NCBI GenBank assembly: GCA_029237685.1
Contig: JAQZBV010000004.1
Span: 1 to 64,000, forward strand
DNA length: 64,000 bases
Reading direction: 5' to 3'
Source: Cytophagaceae bacterium
GTDB taxonomy: Bacteria > Bacteroidota > Bacteroidia > Cytophagales > Cytophagaceae
The stretch's first letter is position 1. Each line of letters opens with the position of its first letter. Of this stretch, positions 48,501-55,761 are shown piece after piece. The notes beneath the pieces were generated by a model. That model was not told the origin of the DNA. It ran no database searches and was given only the letters and a program-made list of their open reading frames with translations. Both the position numbers and the translations under genes were made by a program.

Positions 48501-50537
48501 GCTAACTTAGCCACCTTCAAACCCGAAGTGGAAGGTTTCGCCTCTACGGAATTTCCTTATGGACAATACAGAACGTCATTGGATAATGGCCTTTGGGATC
48601 TAGAGAAGAAAAAGATCTTCATGACCAAACCGGAAGAAGTAGACATCAGTAAATCTTATTTCTATTCCATCCGCCCCGATCAGGATTCCTTGGTGTTTAA
48701 CGCCACCAACGCGATCTATGAAATCGAATACCTGACGTTGAATATTTACGGTGTTCCATACATCAACGTATGCGACAGCAGAGTTTATCCCGACAGTGGT
48801 AAAGTATTCATTGAAGAGAATGCGGTAATGCGTACGCTTACCAACTCGAAATTACTTTGCGACACGACCACTAAATACCACAATCACTACGACGGGGTGT
48901 TAGATGTATTGGGTCGTAATAAGTTCAACGGACAGACTACTTACCAGTACGTCAACTTGGGTGAAGATACATTATCCATCAAGTTCACCAACTTCAAATA
49001 CATAGAAGGAGAAAAGAAGAAAGACGGATTCTACACCGTAGGTAAAGGACGTGTGTCGGAAGAAGAGAAATTGCATATTGGTCCTAAGATCCTATATAAA
49101 GGAGACGTGACCATGTATGCGAGACAGAAGTTTTTGTCTTTTGATGGATTTGTAAAATTGGATTTGGCGGGAGCGTTGAGTTATTCTGAATGGTTGAAAT
49201 ACCAAAACAGCGGAGCCACCGAGCACGTGGAAATCGATTTGAAAAACGCGGTGGCCGCCAACGGTAAGCCATTGCAAACGGGATTGTGTTTCGACGGTGG
49301 AAACAGTTTGTATACAACCTTCATTTCACTGAAAAAGAACGATGCCGACAAAACCATTTTGCCTGTTACCGGTAACCTGAACTTTGATGCAGACTCCAAT
49401 GAATTTGCGATCGGTGATTCTTTGAAGTTGAGTGGCCGTGCCTTGAAAGGAAACTTCCTTTCTTATAACGATGATAAATCAACCATTAAGTTTGGTGGCA
49501 ATTTTGATTTGTTGCAGCCTAATTCTAATGTCTCCCTATTCGCGGCAGGAGAAGGATCCGGAGATTTGAAAGACACCTTGTTTGATTTCAACTTCTTGTT
49601 AGCCGTAGGGTTCAAACCGGCTTCTGCCCAATTGGAAATGTTAGGTAAAAACATGAACATTCTGGCCGCGTCTCTTCCGGTGGAAGAATTGGACATGAAC
49701 GAAACGGCATATGCCAAAACAAAAGACAAAGAAGCGTTGCTCGATAGAAAACTGTCAGAAGAAATCGGAGAGCAAGGCATAGCCAAGTATAAAGAGAAAA
49801 AAGCATTGGGTCCTGTACCCCTTTCTACCTTGTCCTCAACATTTAGCAAAGGTATCCTCTTGCAGGAAGTAGAGATGAAATGGTCAGAAGAATACAAAGC
49901 ATTTTATAGCACAGGTAAAATACACGTGACCAGTGTGATGAAAAATGAAGTCAACAGAAAGATTCCAGGTTATGTTGAAATCAGAAAGACCATCAAAGGT
50001 GACGTGGTGAATATTTTGCTGGAAGCGAGCTATGGCAACTGGTATTTTATCAGTTACGACGACAACCGTTTGGCCATCGTTACAGGCAACTCAGACTTGA
50101 ACGATCAACTGGCTGCCAAATCAAAAGGTGAAATGCCAGACAGAAGTAAATTCTTCTTTGTAAAAGGAGAAGTAATGGAGAAAAAGCAATTTGAGAATGC
50201 CTTTGCAGAGCGTTACAAAGCGACTCGCCTGAGTGATGAACCGGCAGAAGAAACGCAAGAACCACAGGATACAGTGGTAGAAGAGAAGGAAGAGCCGGGT
50301 GTGGGAGAAGAAGAACCAGTGGAAGAGACGGAAGAAGAAATCGAGCGTAAGAAAAAGAATGTGACGGATGGCGTAGACGACGAGTTCGACAACAAAGAAT
50401 CGTATGATCAATACAAGGTCAACGAAACGGATACCAATTACGAACAAGAAGAAGAAAAGAAGAAGAAAGAGTTTTCTAAGGAACAGCAAGAGCAGAAACA
50501 ACGGGATCAGCAGAAACTCAGGGATATGCTGAAGTAA
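45510..50537 (+). CDS. Very large secreted hypothetical protein (~1675 aa)
   Basis: Signal peptide MHKGLVKYFGGLVALALLTCSFTVQAQ; no recognised domain; acidic low-complexity C-terminus (EETQEPQDTVVEEKEEPGVGEEEPVEETEEE). Confidence 0.8.
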   Translation: MHKGLVKYFGGLVALALLTCSFTVQAQVKFSSDPSVFTNDVTTLLSASKNEAAVQSAQQFTGIWGSFSEPEKKRIIEVSQKLQKSKKLRSFPDFSNFFADLHLIKSKGMAAHELDTFLIICDKVIVDYDTRKFGAFLSGARLVMEKQMLFESKFNNLYFTGGTFSFSIADAAPADQGVMEETEAPKEEEQSWDAGWDTPTTTEESWGATEEPVVEETPVVAEEEVVLDYSIGYEAAPQPPVQGPVIVFEKTDLTLVTPYDSIQLKGVSGALRLSDFLFIADGGKVDWSSAGETGAYCELSKYNFPVKSYKFEAADAKLYYPARTDSVVAGVFKLNSQKYKDPTDKNWPRFISYKSNIPVKGLGDNIKYEGGLSLSGKRVYSSSLDEGYSKIEVLHNGVSTIRAVSNRFQLGDSIISSEFTSISVYQDKDSIYHPGAVFKYNKNTSKLRLTKKGGYRVAPFIDSYHKLEITADAMVWDMNTNKIVFEIVNARGQIAAVFESEEYFSEQKYSKLQGIYRFHPLAVIVGYSDSQKKKGFYANDVATAYKVDPKTMKGAMTSLMKQGFIDYNSRTGYIKLKDKARHYVLSRRDKKDYDNITFISISPSGGNAVLDLSTKELTVKGVSRVNISDSLNVTIVPDSNTIVIQQNRDFKFNGKINTAQFQFIGTDFQFNYDSFFVRMPTIDQIKLSVENKDSVVAADSLDEKKGGKQRTLGNELRYSSGTLYINKPDNKSSRKKFPEYPIFDATTGASVFFNKKQVASGSYDTTIKFEIPPFKVDSLSASDPAAIGFDGTFKSGNIFPDFQEKLVVMPDYSLGFKHDTPVEGYPLYAGKGKFFDHISLDNQGIRGNGRIEYLNTTLYSNDFVYFKDSVLTVGTNMDTKIGVNPQLDPSITFPDVQVQGYRLKWLVPQDSMMLSNTTEPFHLYKSTANMQGTLVNSEKGMFGLGVLFTRGSSSESLNFHFEDKKFGARNAGFSIKSSNPDKPALRATDVKLDFDLEANLATFKPEVEGFASTEFPYGQYRTSLDNGLWDLEKKKIFMTKPEEVDISKSYFYSIRPDQDSLVFNATNAIYEIEYLTLNIYGVPYINVCDSRVYPDSGKVFIEENAVMRTLTNSKLLCDTTTKYHNHYDGVLDVLGRNKFNGQTTYQYVNLGEDTLSIKFTNFKYIEGEKKKDGFYTVGKGRVSEEEKLHIGPKILYKGDVTMYARQKFLSFDGFVKLDLAGALSYSEWLKYQNSGATEHVEIDLKNAVAANGKPLQTGLCFDGGNSLYTTFISLKKNDADKTILPVTGNLNFDADSNEFAIGDSLKLSGRALKGNFLSYNDDKSTIKFGGNFDLLQPNSNVSLFAAGEGSGDLKDTLFDFNFLLAVGFKPASAQLEMLGKNMNILAASLPVEELDMNETAYAKTKDKEALLDRKLSEEIGEQGIAKYKEKKALGPVPLSTLSSTFSKGILLQEVEMKWSEEYKAFYSTGKIHVTSVMKNEVNRKIPGYVEIRKTIKGDVVNILLEASYGNWYFISYDDNRLAIVTGNSDLNDQLAAKSKGEMPDRSKFFFVKGEVMEKKQFENAFAERYKATRLSDEPAEETQEPQDTVVEEKEEPGVGEEEPVEETEEEIERKKKNVTDGVDDEFDNKESYDQYKVNETDTNYEQEEEKKKKEFSKEQQEQKQRDQQKLRDMLK

Positions 50538-50638
50538 AAAATTGGGTGTAACACGTAATTTTGGCTTTATAGATTTAAACCGTTATTTTTAGTCTCTTTC
50601 TAATAAACCCGGAAAGACCATCATTCGTAAAATAGGTT

Positions 50639-51280
50639 ATGTTGACTGATATTTATATTGCATTGGGATTGTTATTGGCCTATTTCATTGGTTCAATACC
50701 GACTGCTGTGTGGTACAGTAAGCTGTTTCACGGTTTTGACGTGCGCGAACACGGAAGTGGAAATGCTGGAGCCACAAATACATTTAGAGTATTGGGTGCA
50801 AAAGCTGGCGTCATTGTGATGACGATAGACGTTCTGAAGGGTTATTTTGCAGCGCAATCAGCGGAACTATTGGTCGATTTTGGCTGGTCAATCCAGGAAA
50901 AAATGATCATTTTTAAATTGCTTTACGGGATCACAGCGGTAATTGGCCATGTGTTTCCGATCTATGCTAAATTCAAAGGTGGCAAAGGAGTAGCGACTTT
51001 ATTGGGAATGGTCTTCGCCATTCATACTCCGGCAGCATTTGTCTGTATTCTTGTGTTCCTCATTGTATTCTTATTATCCAAATATGTTTCTCTAGGCTCG
51101 TTGTTCGCAGCGATCTCTTTTCCTTTGCTTATGTTTTTGCCTGCTTTCAATCCGGGAGAGCCGATTGTCATTGTCTTCGCCTTTGCCATGTGTTCCATTG
51201 TATTTTTAACCCATCAGAAAAATATCCGCAGGCTCATTAATGGCGAGGAGAATAAGATGAACCTCAGGTCAAAAAAGTAA
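50639..51280 (+). CDS. plsY: Glycerol-3-phosphate acyltransferase PlsY
   Basis: LLAYFIGSIPTAVWYSKLFHGFDVREHGSGNAGATNTFRVLG, FKGGKGVATLLGM. Confidence 0.95.
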   Translation: MLTDIYIALGLLLAYFIGSIPTAVWYSKLFHGFDVREHGSGNAGATNTFRVLGAKAGVIVMTIDVLKGYFAAQSAELLVDFGWSIQEKMIIFKLLYGITAVIGHVFPIYAKFKGGKGVATLLGMVFAIHTPAAFVCILVFLIVFLLSKYVSLGSLFAAISFPLLMFLPAFNPGEPIVIVFAFAMCSIVFLTHQKNIRRLINGEENKMNLRSKK

Positions 51281-51336
51281 AGAGCTAGGAGCAAGGAGGT
51301 ACGAGGGATTTCTCGTACCTCCTTGCTCCTAGCTCT
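51281..51336. repeat. Family C inverted repeat
   Basis: agagctaggagcaaggaggtacgag / ctcgtacctccttgctcctagctct; perfect 25-bp arms, starts one base after the plsY stop. Confidence 0.97.
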
Positions 51337-51339
51337 TCA

Positions 51340-52452
51340 CTATATACCGTACAACGCCCCACCACAATGATCCCTGCTGCTGCCCGTCGCACTGCTCATC
51401 ACATTGTTTTCTTTTTCTATACGCATCACACCCAGCAACCCAAAAATCAAAGCTTCCTTAAAGGCTACCGTTTGTGCATCTGGGATGACTACCGTACAGG
51501 TATCTTTTAATAATTCTGCAAAGCGTTTCATCAAGTGCTTGTTGAAAGCTCCTCCACCTGTTGCCAATAGTTTTTGTGGACTAGGTGAAGTCGAATGTTG
51601 GGGCGCAAGGCATTGCGCCCTTACTACCTCAGCCATTTGGAAGGCCATGTGTTCGCTGCAGGTAGCCAAACGGTCGTTGACACTTAATCGCTTGTATTTT
51701 TCCATAACCGGTTGGAACGATTGTTCAAACCATTCTTTCCCTAAAGATTTAGGAGCAGGTTGTGCATAGAAATCCAATTCGTTCAGTTCGTTCAGCATGG
51801 AAGCACTCACTTTGCCTGCTGCTGCTGCCGCGCCGTCTTTATCGTAAGGCATGTTCAGTAAAGCCGCCAATTCATTAAGTGCCATGTTGACCGGGCAAAT
51901 ATCGAAAGCAACCAGGCGGTCGTTTTGCTTAAAAGAAATATTGGAGATGCCTCCGAGGTTGAGGCAATAATCGTAATCGGCAAACAGCAATTGATCACCT
52001 ATAGGCACTAATGGCGCGCCTTGTCCGCCGAGTGCCACGTCTACACTTCTGAAATCGCAGGCTACAGGAATGGAACAGGCCGCGTACAAAGCGGCTCCCG
52101 AACCGATCTGGCAGGTCACACCTAAGGCCGGTGTGTGAAAGATCGTATGGCCGTGAGAAGCCACCACAGCAGGGGCTTCCAAGCGGTATTCAGCTAGGAA
52201 CTCTACTACGGCTTTTCCGCAGAAACTGCCAAACTCCCGGTCAAAGCGCATCAGGTCTTTTCCGCTCATGGCAGCCGCTTCCTGTAATTTCTTTACAAAA
52301 GAATCGGAATAGCCCACGGTTTTGGCTGCGAGGATCTTATAGCCCCATCCTGTCGCTTGCCTGGAAAATTCACAATAGGCAATGTCTAAACCGTCGCAGG
52401 AAGTACCTGACATAAGGCCGATGGCAAGAATGGGCGATGCTGCATTTTTCAT
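51340..52452 (-). CDS. anmK: Anhydro-N-acetylmuramic acid kinase
   Basis: AIGLMSGTSCDGLDIAYCEF, ASHGHTIFHTP, CQIGSGAALYAACSIPVACDFRSVDVALGGQGAPLVPIGD. Confidence 0.93.
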   Translation of the reverse strand: MKNAASPILAIGLMSGTSCDGLDIAYCEFSRQATGWGYKILAAKTVGYSDSFVKKLQEAAAMSGKDLMRFDREFGSFCGKAVVEFLAEYRLEAPAVVASHGHTIFHTPALGVTCQIGSGAALYAACSIPVACDFRSVDVALGGQGAPLVPIGDQLLFADYDYCLNLGGISNISFKQNDRLVAFDICPVNMALNELAALLNMPYDKDGAAAAAGKVSASMLNELNELDFYAQPAPKSLGKEWFEQSFQPVMEKYKRLSVNDRLATCSEHMAFQMAEVVRAQCLAPQHSTSPSPQKLLATGGGAFNKHLMKRFAELLKDTCTVVIPDAQTVAFKEALIFGLLGVMRIEKENNVMSSATGSSRDHCGGALYGI

Positions 52453-52522
52453 TGGGGTAATTTAGTGTAAATTTACCTCACTTGTTCATTTAAAAGAACG
52501 CCGGCAATAACGAATAAGAGGC

Positions 52523-53254
52523 ATGAGGAATATAGTTGTAGATATAGGCAATACCCGCACAAAGATCGGCGTTTTCGAACGTGGTGTGCTGACGGCACAT
52601 TACAATGAGCTCTCGGCGACTGTTTTGCAACAACTTAACATTCAACCGACAGATCAGGTCATCGCCTCTTCCGTGGGTCATGGCTTGGAAGAAGCAAGGG
52701 CTTTGTTTCCTGCAGCCATCGCCTGGTTGAATTTCGACCGTTCCTTAAAATTACCACTGAAGCTCAATTATGAGACACCAGAAACGCTGGGAGTAGATAG
52801 AATCGCTGCAGCGGTTGGAGCTTTGACAAAATTCCCTGTAGCCGATGTATTGGTAATCGATGCCGGTTCCTGTATCACGATGGACCTGGTAACCAAAGAC
52901 CAGGTGTACCATGGAGGCAGTATCAGTCCGGGTACACGCATGAGGTTCAAGGCCATGCATGTGTTTACAGAGAAGTTGCCCCTAATAGACTGGACGCCTG
53001 TTGATCCAACAGCGGTTGTACTGCCTGGTGTATCTACGCAGGAAAGCATGAGAGCTGGAGTATTGAAAGGCATACAGTACGAAATAGAAGGATATGTGCG
53101 CTACTATAGTGGGTTGTATCCCGATTTGAAAGTCATAATGACGGGCGGTGACGCTCAATATTTTGAAAACATAATTAATACCCGCATCTTTACGGAAGAT
53201 TCATTGGTTTTGATCGGGTTGAATAGGGTCCTGGAATATAATAATGTCGCGTAA
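52523..53254 (+). CDS. coaX: Type III pantothenate kinase
   Basis: VDIGNTRTKIGVFE, ETLGVDRIAAAVGA, VIDAGSCITMDLV, GGSISPGTRMRFKAMHVFTEKLP. Confidence 0.94.
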   Translation: MRNIVVDIGNTRTKIGVFERGVLTAHYNELSATVLQQLNIQPTDQVIASSVGHGLEEARALFPAAIAWLNFDRSLKLPLKLNYETPETLGVDRIAAAVGALTKFPVADVLVIDAGSCITMDLVTKDQVYHGGSISPGTRMRFKAMHVFTEKLPLIDWTPVDPTAVVLPGVSTQESMRAGVLKGIQYEIEGYVRYYSGLYPDLKVIMTGGDAQYFENIINTRIFTEDSLVLIGLNRVLEYNNVA

Positions 53255-54566
53255 ATTCGTTTTTCTTTTCTTTTTAGTCATCGTACTATTTCCTGCATTT
53301 TCTAAGGCTCAGGGCTTAGGTAATTCTCCTTATTCGCAAATAGGAATTGGCGATCTGGTTGCTCCGGTCAGTGTTCAAAACCTGGGTGCAGGAGGAATAT
53401 CCGTATCACAGTATAACCGAGATTACGTTCAATTGTCAAACCCCGCTACCAGTGTCAACAAGAAGGGATTGTACAACGATTCGTTGATCAAATTTGAAGC
53501 GTCAGGCACGGCGCAATATAAAGTACTTTCAGTAGGCAACAAGCTGGAAACATACACCGCTGCTAACTTCCGTTACTTCGCGCTGACGGTTCCGATTGGA
53601 AAGGTTTGGAACACGACCGTATCCATGCAACCCTTTTCTGTAAAAGACCATTCCTATTCTACAACAACTCCGATACAGGGTGATCCTGCTCAGGGCAACA
53701 TGCAATATACTTACGAGGGCAAAGGTGGACTGTATCAAATCGCACTCAACAACGGGTGGGGTGTGAGTAAAACACTAAGTGTTGGTTTGGGCCTTAACTA
53801 TTTATTTGGTCCTGCTACCACTACTAACACTTCTGTGATGGAGAGTAATTCGAGCGGGATACAGTATGGTACCAGAACACGCATTAATCACAAAGGCTTG
53901 GGTATAAAACCGGCGGCACATTACCGCAAAGAATTTTATGTCTGGAAAGACAGTGTATTGGTGCCATCCGGTATCTTCTGGAATGCCGGTGCTACGGTTC
54001 AGGTATTCGCACCGATGCAGCTGACATCCAATCAGTACAAAATCAGCAGAAACAGCGCGGGTACAATATCTGAAGATTCGTTGATTGTTAGTTCTACGCA
54101 GACTACAAATTTGCCTGCTCAGTTTACCTTCGGGATGAGCATTGATAAACCGAACCGCTGGATGATAGGTGTAGAAGGAGGCTTTTCGAATTGGAGTGGT
54201 TATGAATACGGGAATTTCGCAGACGACACATACCGCTTAGCCTGGAACCTGGGCATAGGCGGAGAATTCAGACCCGTAACACGCAAGCAATGGAAATCAC
54301 CTACTTACCGTGCCGGCTTTAATTTTGCCATACTTCCCTATGTTGTGGATGGCAATCAGTTGAACGATGTCTCAGGTAGTTTGGGATTGACTTTGCCTGT
54401 TGGAGTGCGCGGTGCTTCGGGAGCGACGTTCCCTAAAATTAATTTGGCTGTTGTTGTTGGTCAGCGCGGCACAATCAGTACAGAGAATACACAGGAACTC
54501 TATGTGCGCATGCATGTCAGCATCTTGATTACAGACAAATGGTTTATCAAGAGAAGAATACAATAA
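53244..54566 (+). CDS. Outer-membrane beta-barrel protein, hypothetical
   Basis: Signal peptide; GNSPYSQIGIGDL...ARNxG-like N-terminus and barrel-type pattern; overlaps coaX and lptC. Confidence 0.75.
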   Translation: MSRKFVFLFFLVIVLFPAFSKAQGLGNSPYSQIGIGDLVAPVSVQNLGAGGISVSQYNRDYVQLSNPATSVNKKGLYNDSLIKFEASGTAQYKVLSVGNKLETYTAANFRYFALTVPIGKVWNTTVSMQPFSVKDHSYSTTTPIQGDPAQGNMQYTYEGKGGLYQIALNNGWGVSKTLSVGLGLNYLFGPATTTNTSVMESNSSGIQYGTRTRINHKGLGIKPAAHYRKEFYVWKDSVLVPSGIFWNAGATVQVFAPMQLTSNQYKISRNSAGTISEDSLIVSSTQTTNLPAQFTFGMSIDKPNRWMIGVEGGFSNWSGYEYGNFADDTYRLAWNLGIGGEFRPVTRKQWKSPTYRAGFNFAILPYVVDGNQLNDVSGSLGLTLPVGVRGASGATFPKINLAVVVGQRGTISTENTQELYVRMHVSILITDKWFIKRRIQ

Positions 54567-55102
54567 GCCAGAAAGCTCTGCTGCTGTTGGCTTTCATGCT
54601 GACCGTACTTTTTTCATGCAGAGAGAAAACCGCCACTATGGAAGACATGAAAGTCTACCAGGGCCCTGTCATGGAGATCGATTCGTTACAAACCTTGTTT
54701 AGCGATTCAGCGATTCTGCGTGTTAAATTCAATGCCGGCAAAGAGTTGGAATACCAAAACGGAGACAAAGAATTTTTGAAAGGTGTGCGTGTAGAATTTT
54801 TCAATGAAGAAGGAACACAGCAAGCCGTATTGACCGCTCAGAAAGGGTATCAGGAAAAACTGACCTCCTTGTACAGGGTAGAAGGAGATGTGGTGGTTCA
54901 AAACATTAAGGATCAAAAAGAGCTGCATACGGAAAAACTGTTTTGGGATTCGGCGAAGAAAAAAATATATGTGAAGGAGGACGAGTTGGTGACGATCAAG
55001 ACACCGACAGAACACCTCAAAGGAAAAGGAATGGAAGCCGCACAGGATTTTTCATGGTATAAACTTAAGAATCCGGTGGGCACCACCACGTTTTCGGAAT
55101 GA
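54539..55102 (+). CDS. lptC: LPS export ABC transporter periplasmic protein LptC
   Basis: Lipoprotein signal LLAFMLTVLFSCREK; KGVRVEFFNEEGTQQAVLTAQKGYQEKLTSLYRVEGDVVVQNIKDQKELHTEKLFWDSAKKKIYV. Confidence 0.85.
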   Translation: MVYQEKNTISQKALLLLAFMLTVLFSCREKTATMEDMKVYQGPVMEIDSLQTLFSDSAILRVKFNAGKELEYQNGDKEFLKGVRVEFFNEEGTQQAVLTAQKGYQEKLTSLYRVEGDVVVQNIKDQKELHTEKLFWDSAKKKIYVKEDELVTIKTPTEHLKGKGMEAAQDFSWYKLKNPVGTTTFSE

Positions 55103-55320
55103 AACTCTCAGAAACACTCTTACTAGGAGCATCCGCTGCTTTCCTGCTCATTGGTATACACCAGGGTATAAATTATGGCTTGCAAAACAGCTATTTCTTC
55201 TTGATGGTATCCGTCGGTCTTTTTCTGTGGTATACCTTGAGAAAGAAGAAGGAGGAATTGGAGGCAAAGAGTAAAAATAAAAAGCCAATAGTTCCCAAAT
55301 CAAAAAGCAGAAACAAGTAG
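55099..55320 (+). CDS. Small membrane hypothetical protein
   Basis: 73 aa, two TM segments, basic tail; ATGA overlap with lptC. Confidence 0.7.
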   Translation: MKLSETLLLGASAAFLLIGIHQGINYGLQNSYFFLMVSVGLFLWYTLRKKKEELEAKSKNKKPIVPKSKSRNK

Positions 55321-55358
55321 ATATTTTTGTTTTAGAATGAGGTTATCGTAGAGCTTCT

Positions 55359-55420
55359 GGCTGAGGGATAGGAGCGAAAAGCCCACAGCAATTGAGAAAC
55401 AGAAACAGAGCGGAGAAACA
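55359..55420 (+). repeat. Truncated family I 5' end fused to a family H half-arm
   Basis: ggctgagggataggagcgaaaagccca followed by gagaaacagaaacagagcggagaaacag. Confidence 0.7.
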
Positions 55421-55449
55421 GTGAAAGGGAATAATGTTCTTGATGTATT

Positions 55450-55588
55450 GCGTTAGGGATCGAGCAGAAAGCCCGAAGCGCGTGGTCCCGATGAATATCG
55501 GGAGTGCGGCAGGCGGACTTGCCGCGAGAGCCCGGCCCCGCCAACAAGGTTATAATTTCCTTTTCGTTCATAAGGCGGGGAAACGCCC
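55450..55588 (+). repeat. Structured repetitive element, family I, copy 2 (GCGTTAGGGAT...GGGGAAACGCCC)
   Basis: gcgttagggatcgagcagaaagcccg ... tcccgatgaatatcggga ... gcggcaggcggacttgccgc ... ccccgcc/ggcgggg ... aacgccc; the 5' gcgtt pairs with the 3' aacgc. Confidence 0.8.
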
Positions 55589-55761
55589 AAAACCTTGGTA
55601 AAACCGACAAATTCAACTTCTCCCTGTTTACATCATTCTTTCTCCAAGGCCTTATACCAGTCAACACCTCAATTTCAATAAATAAATACCTCCAAACCCG
55701 TCTATTGTTTGGTTTTTACTACATAAACTAATTAAATTGCCTTTCTTTAAAATACATTAAT

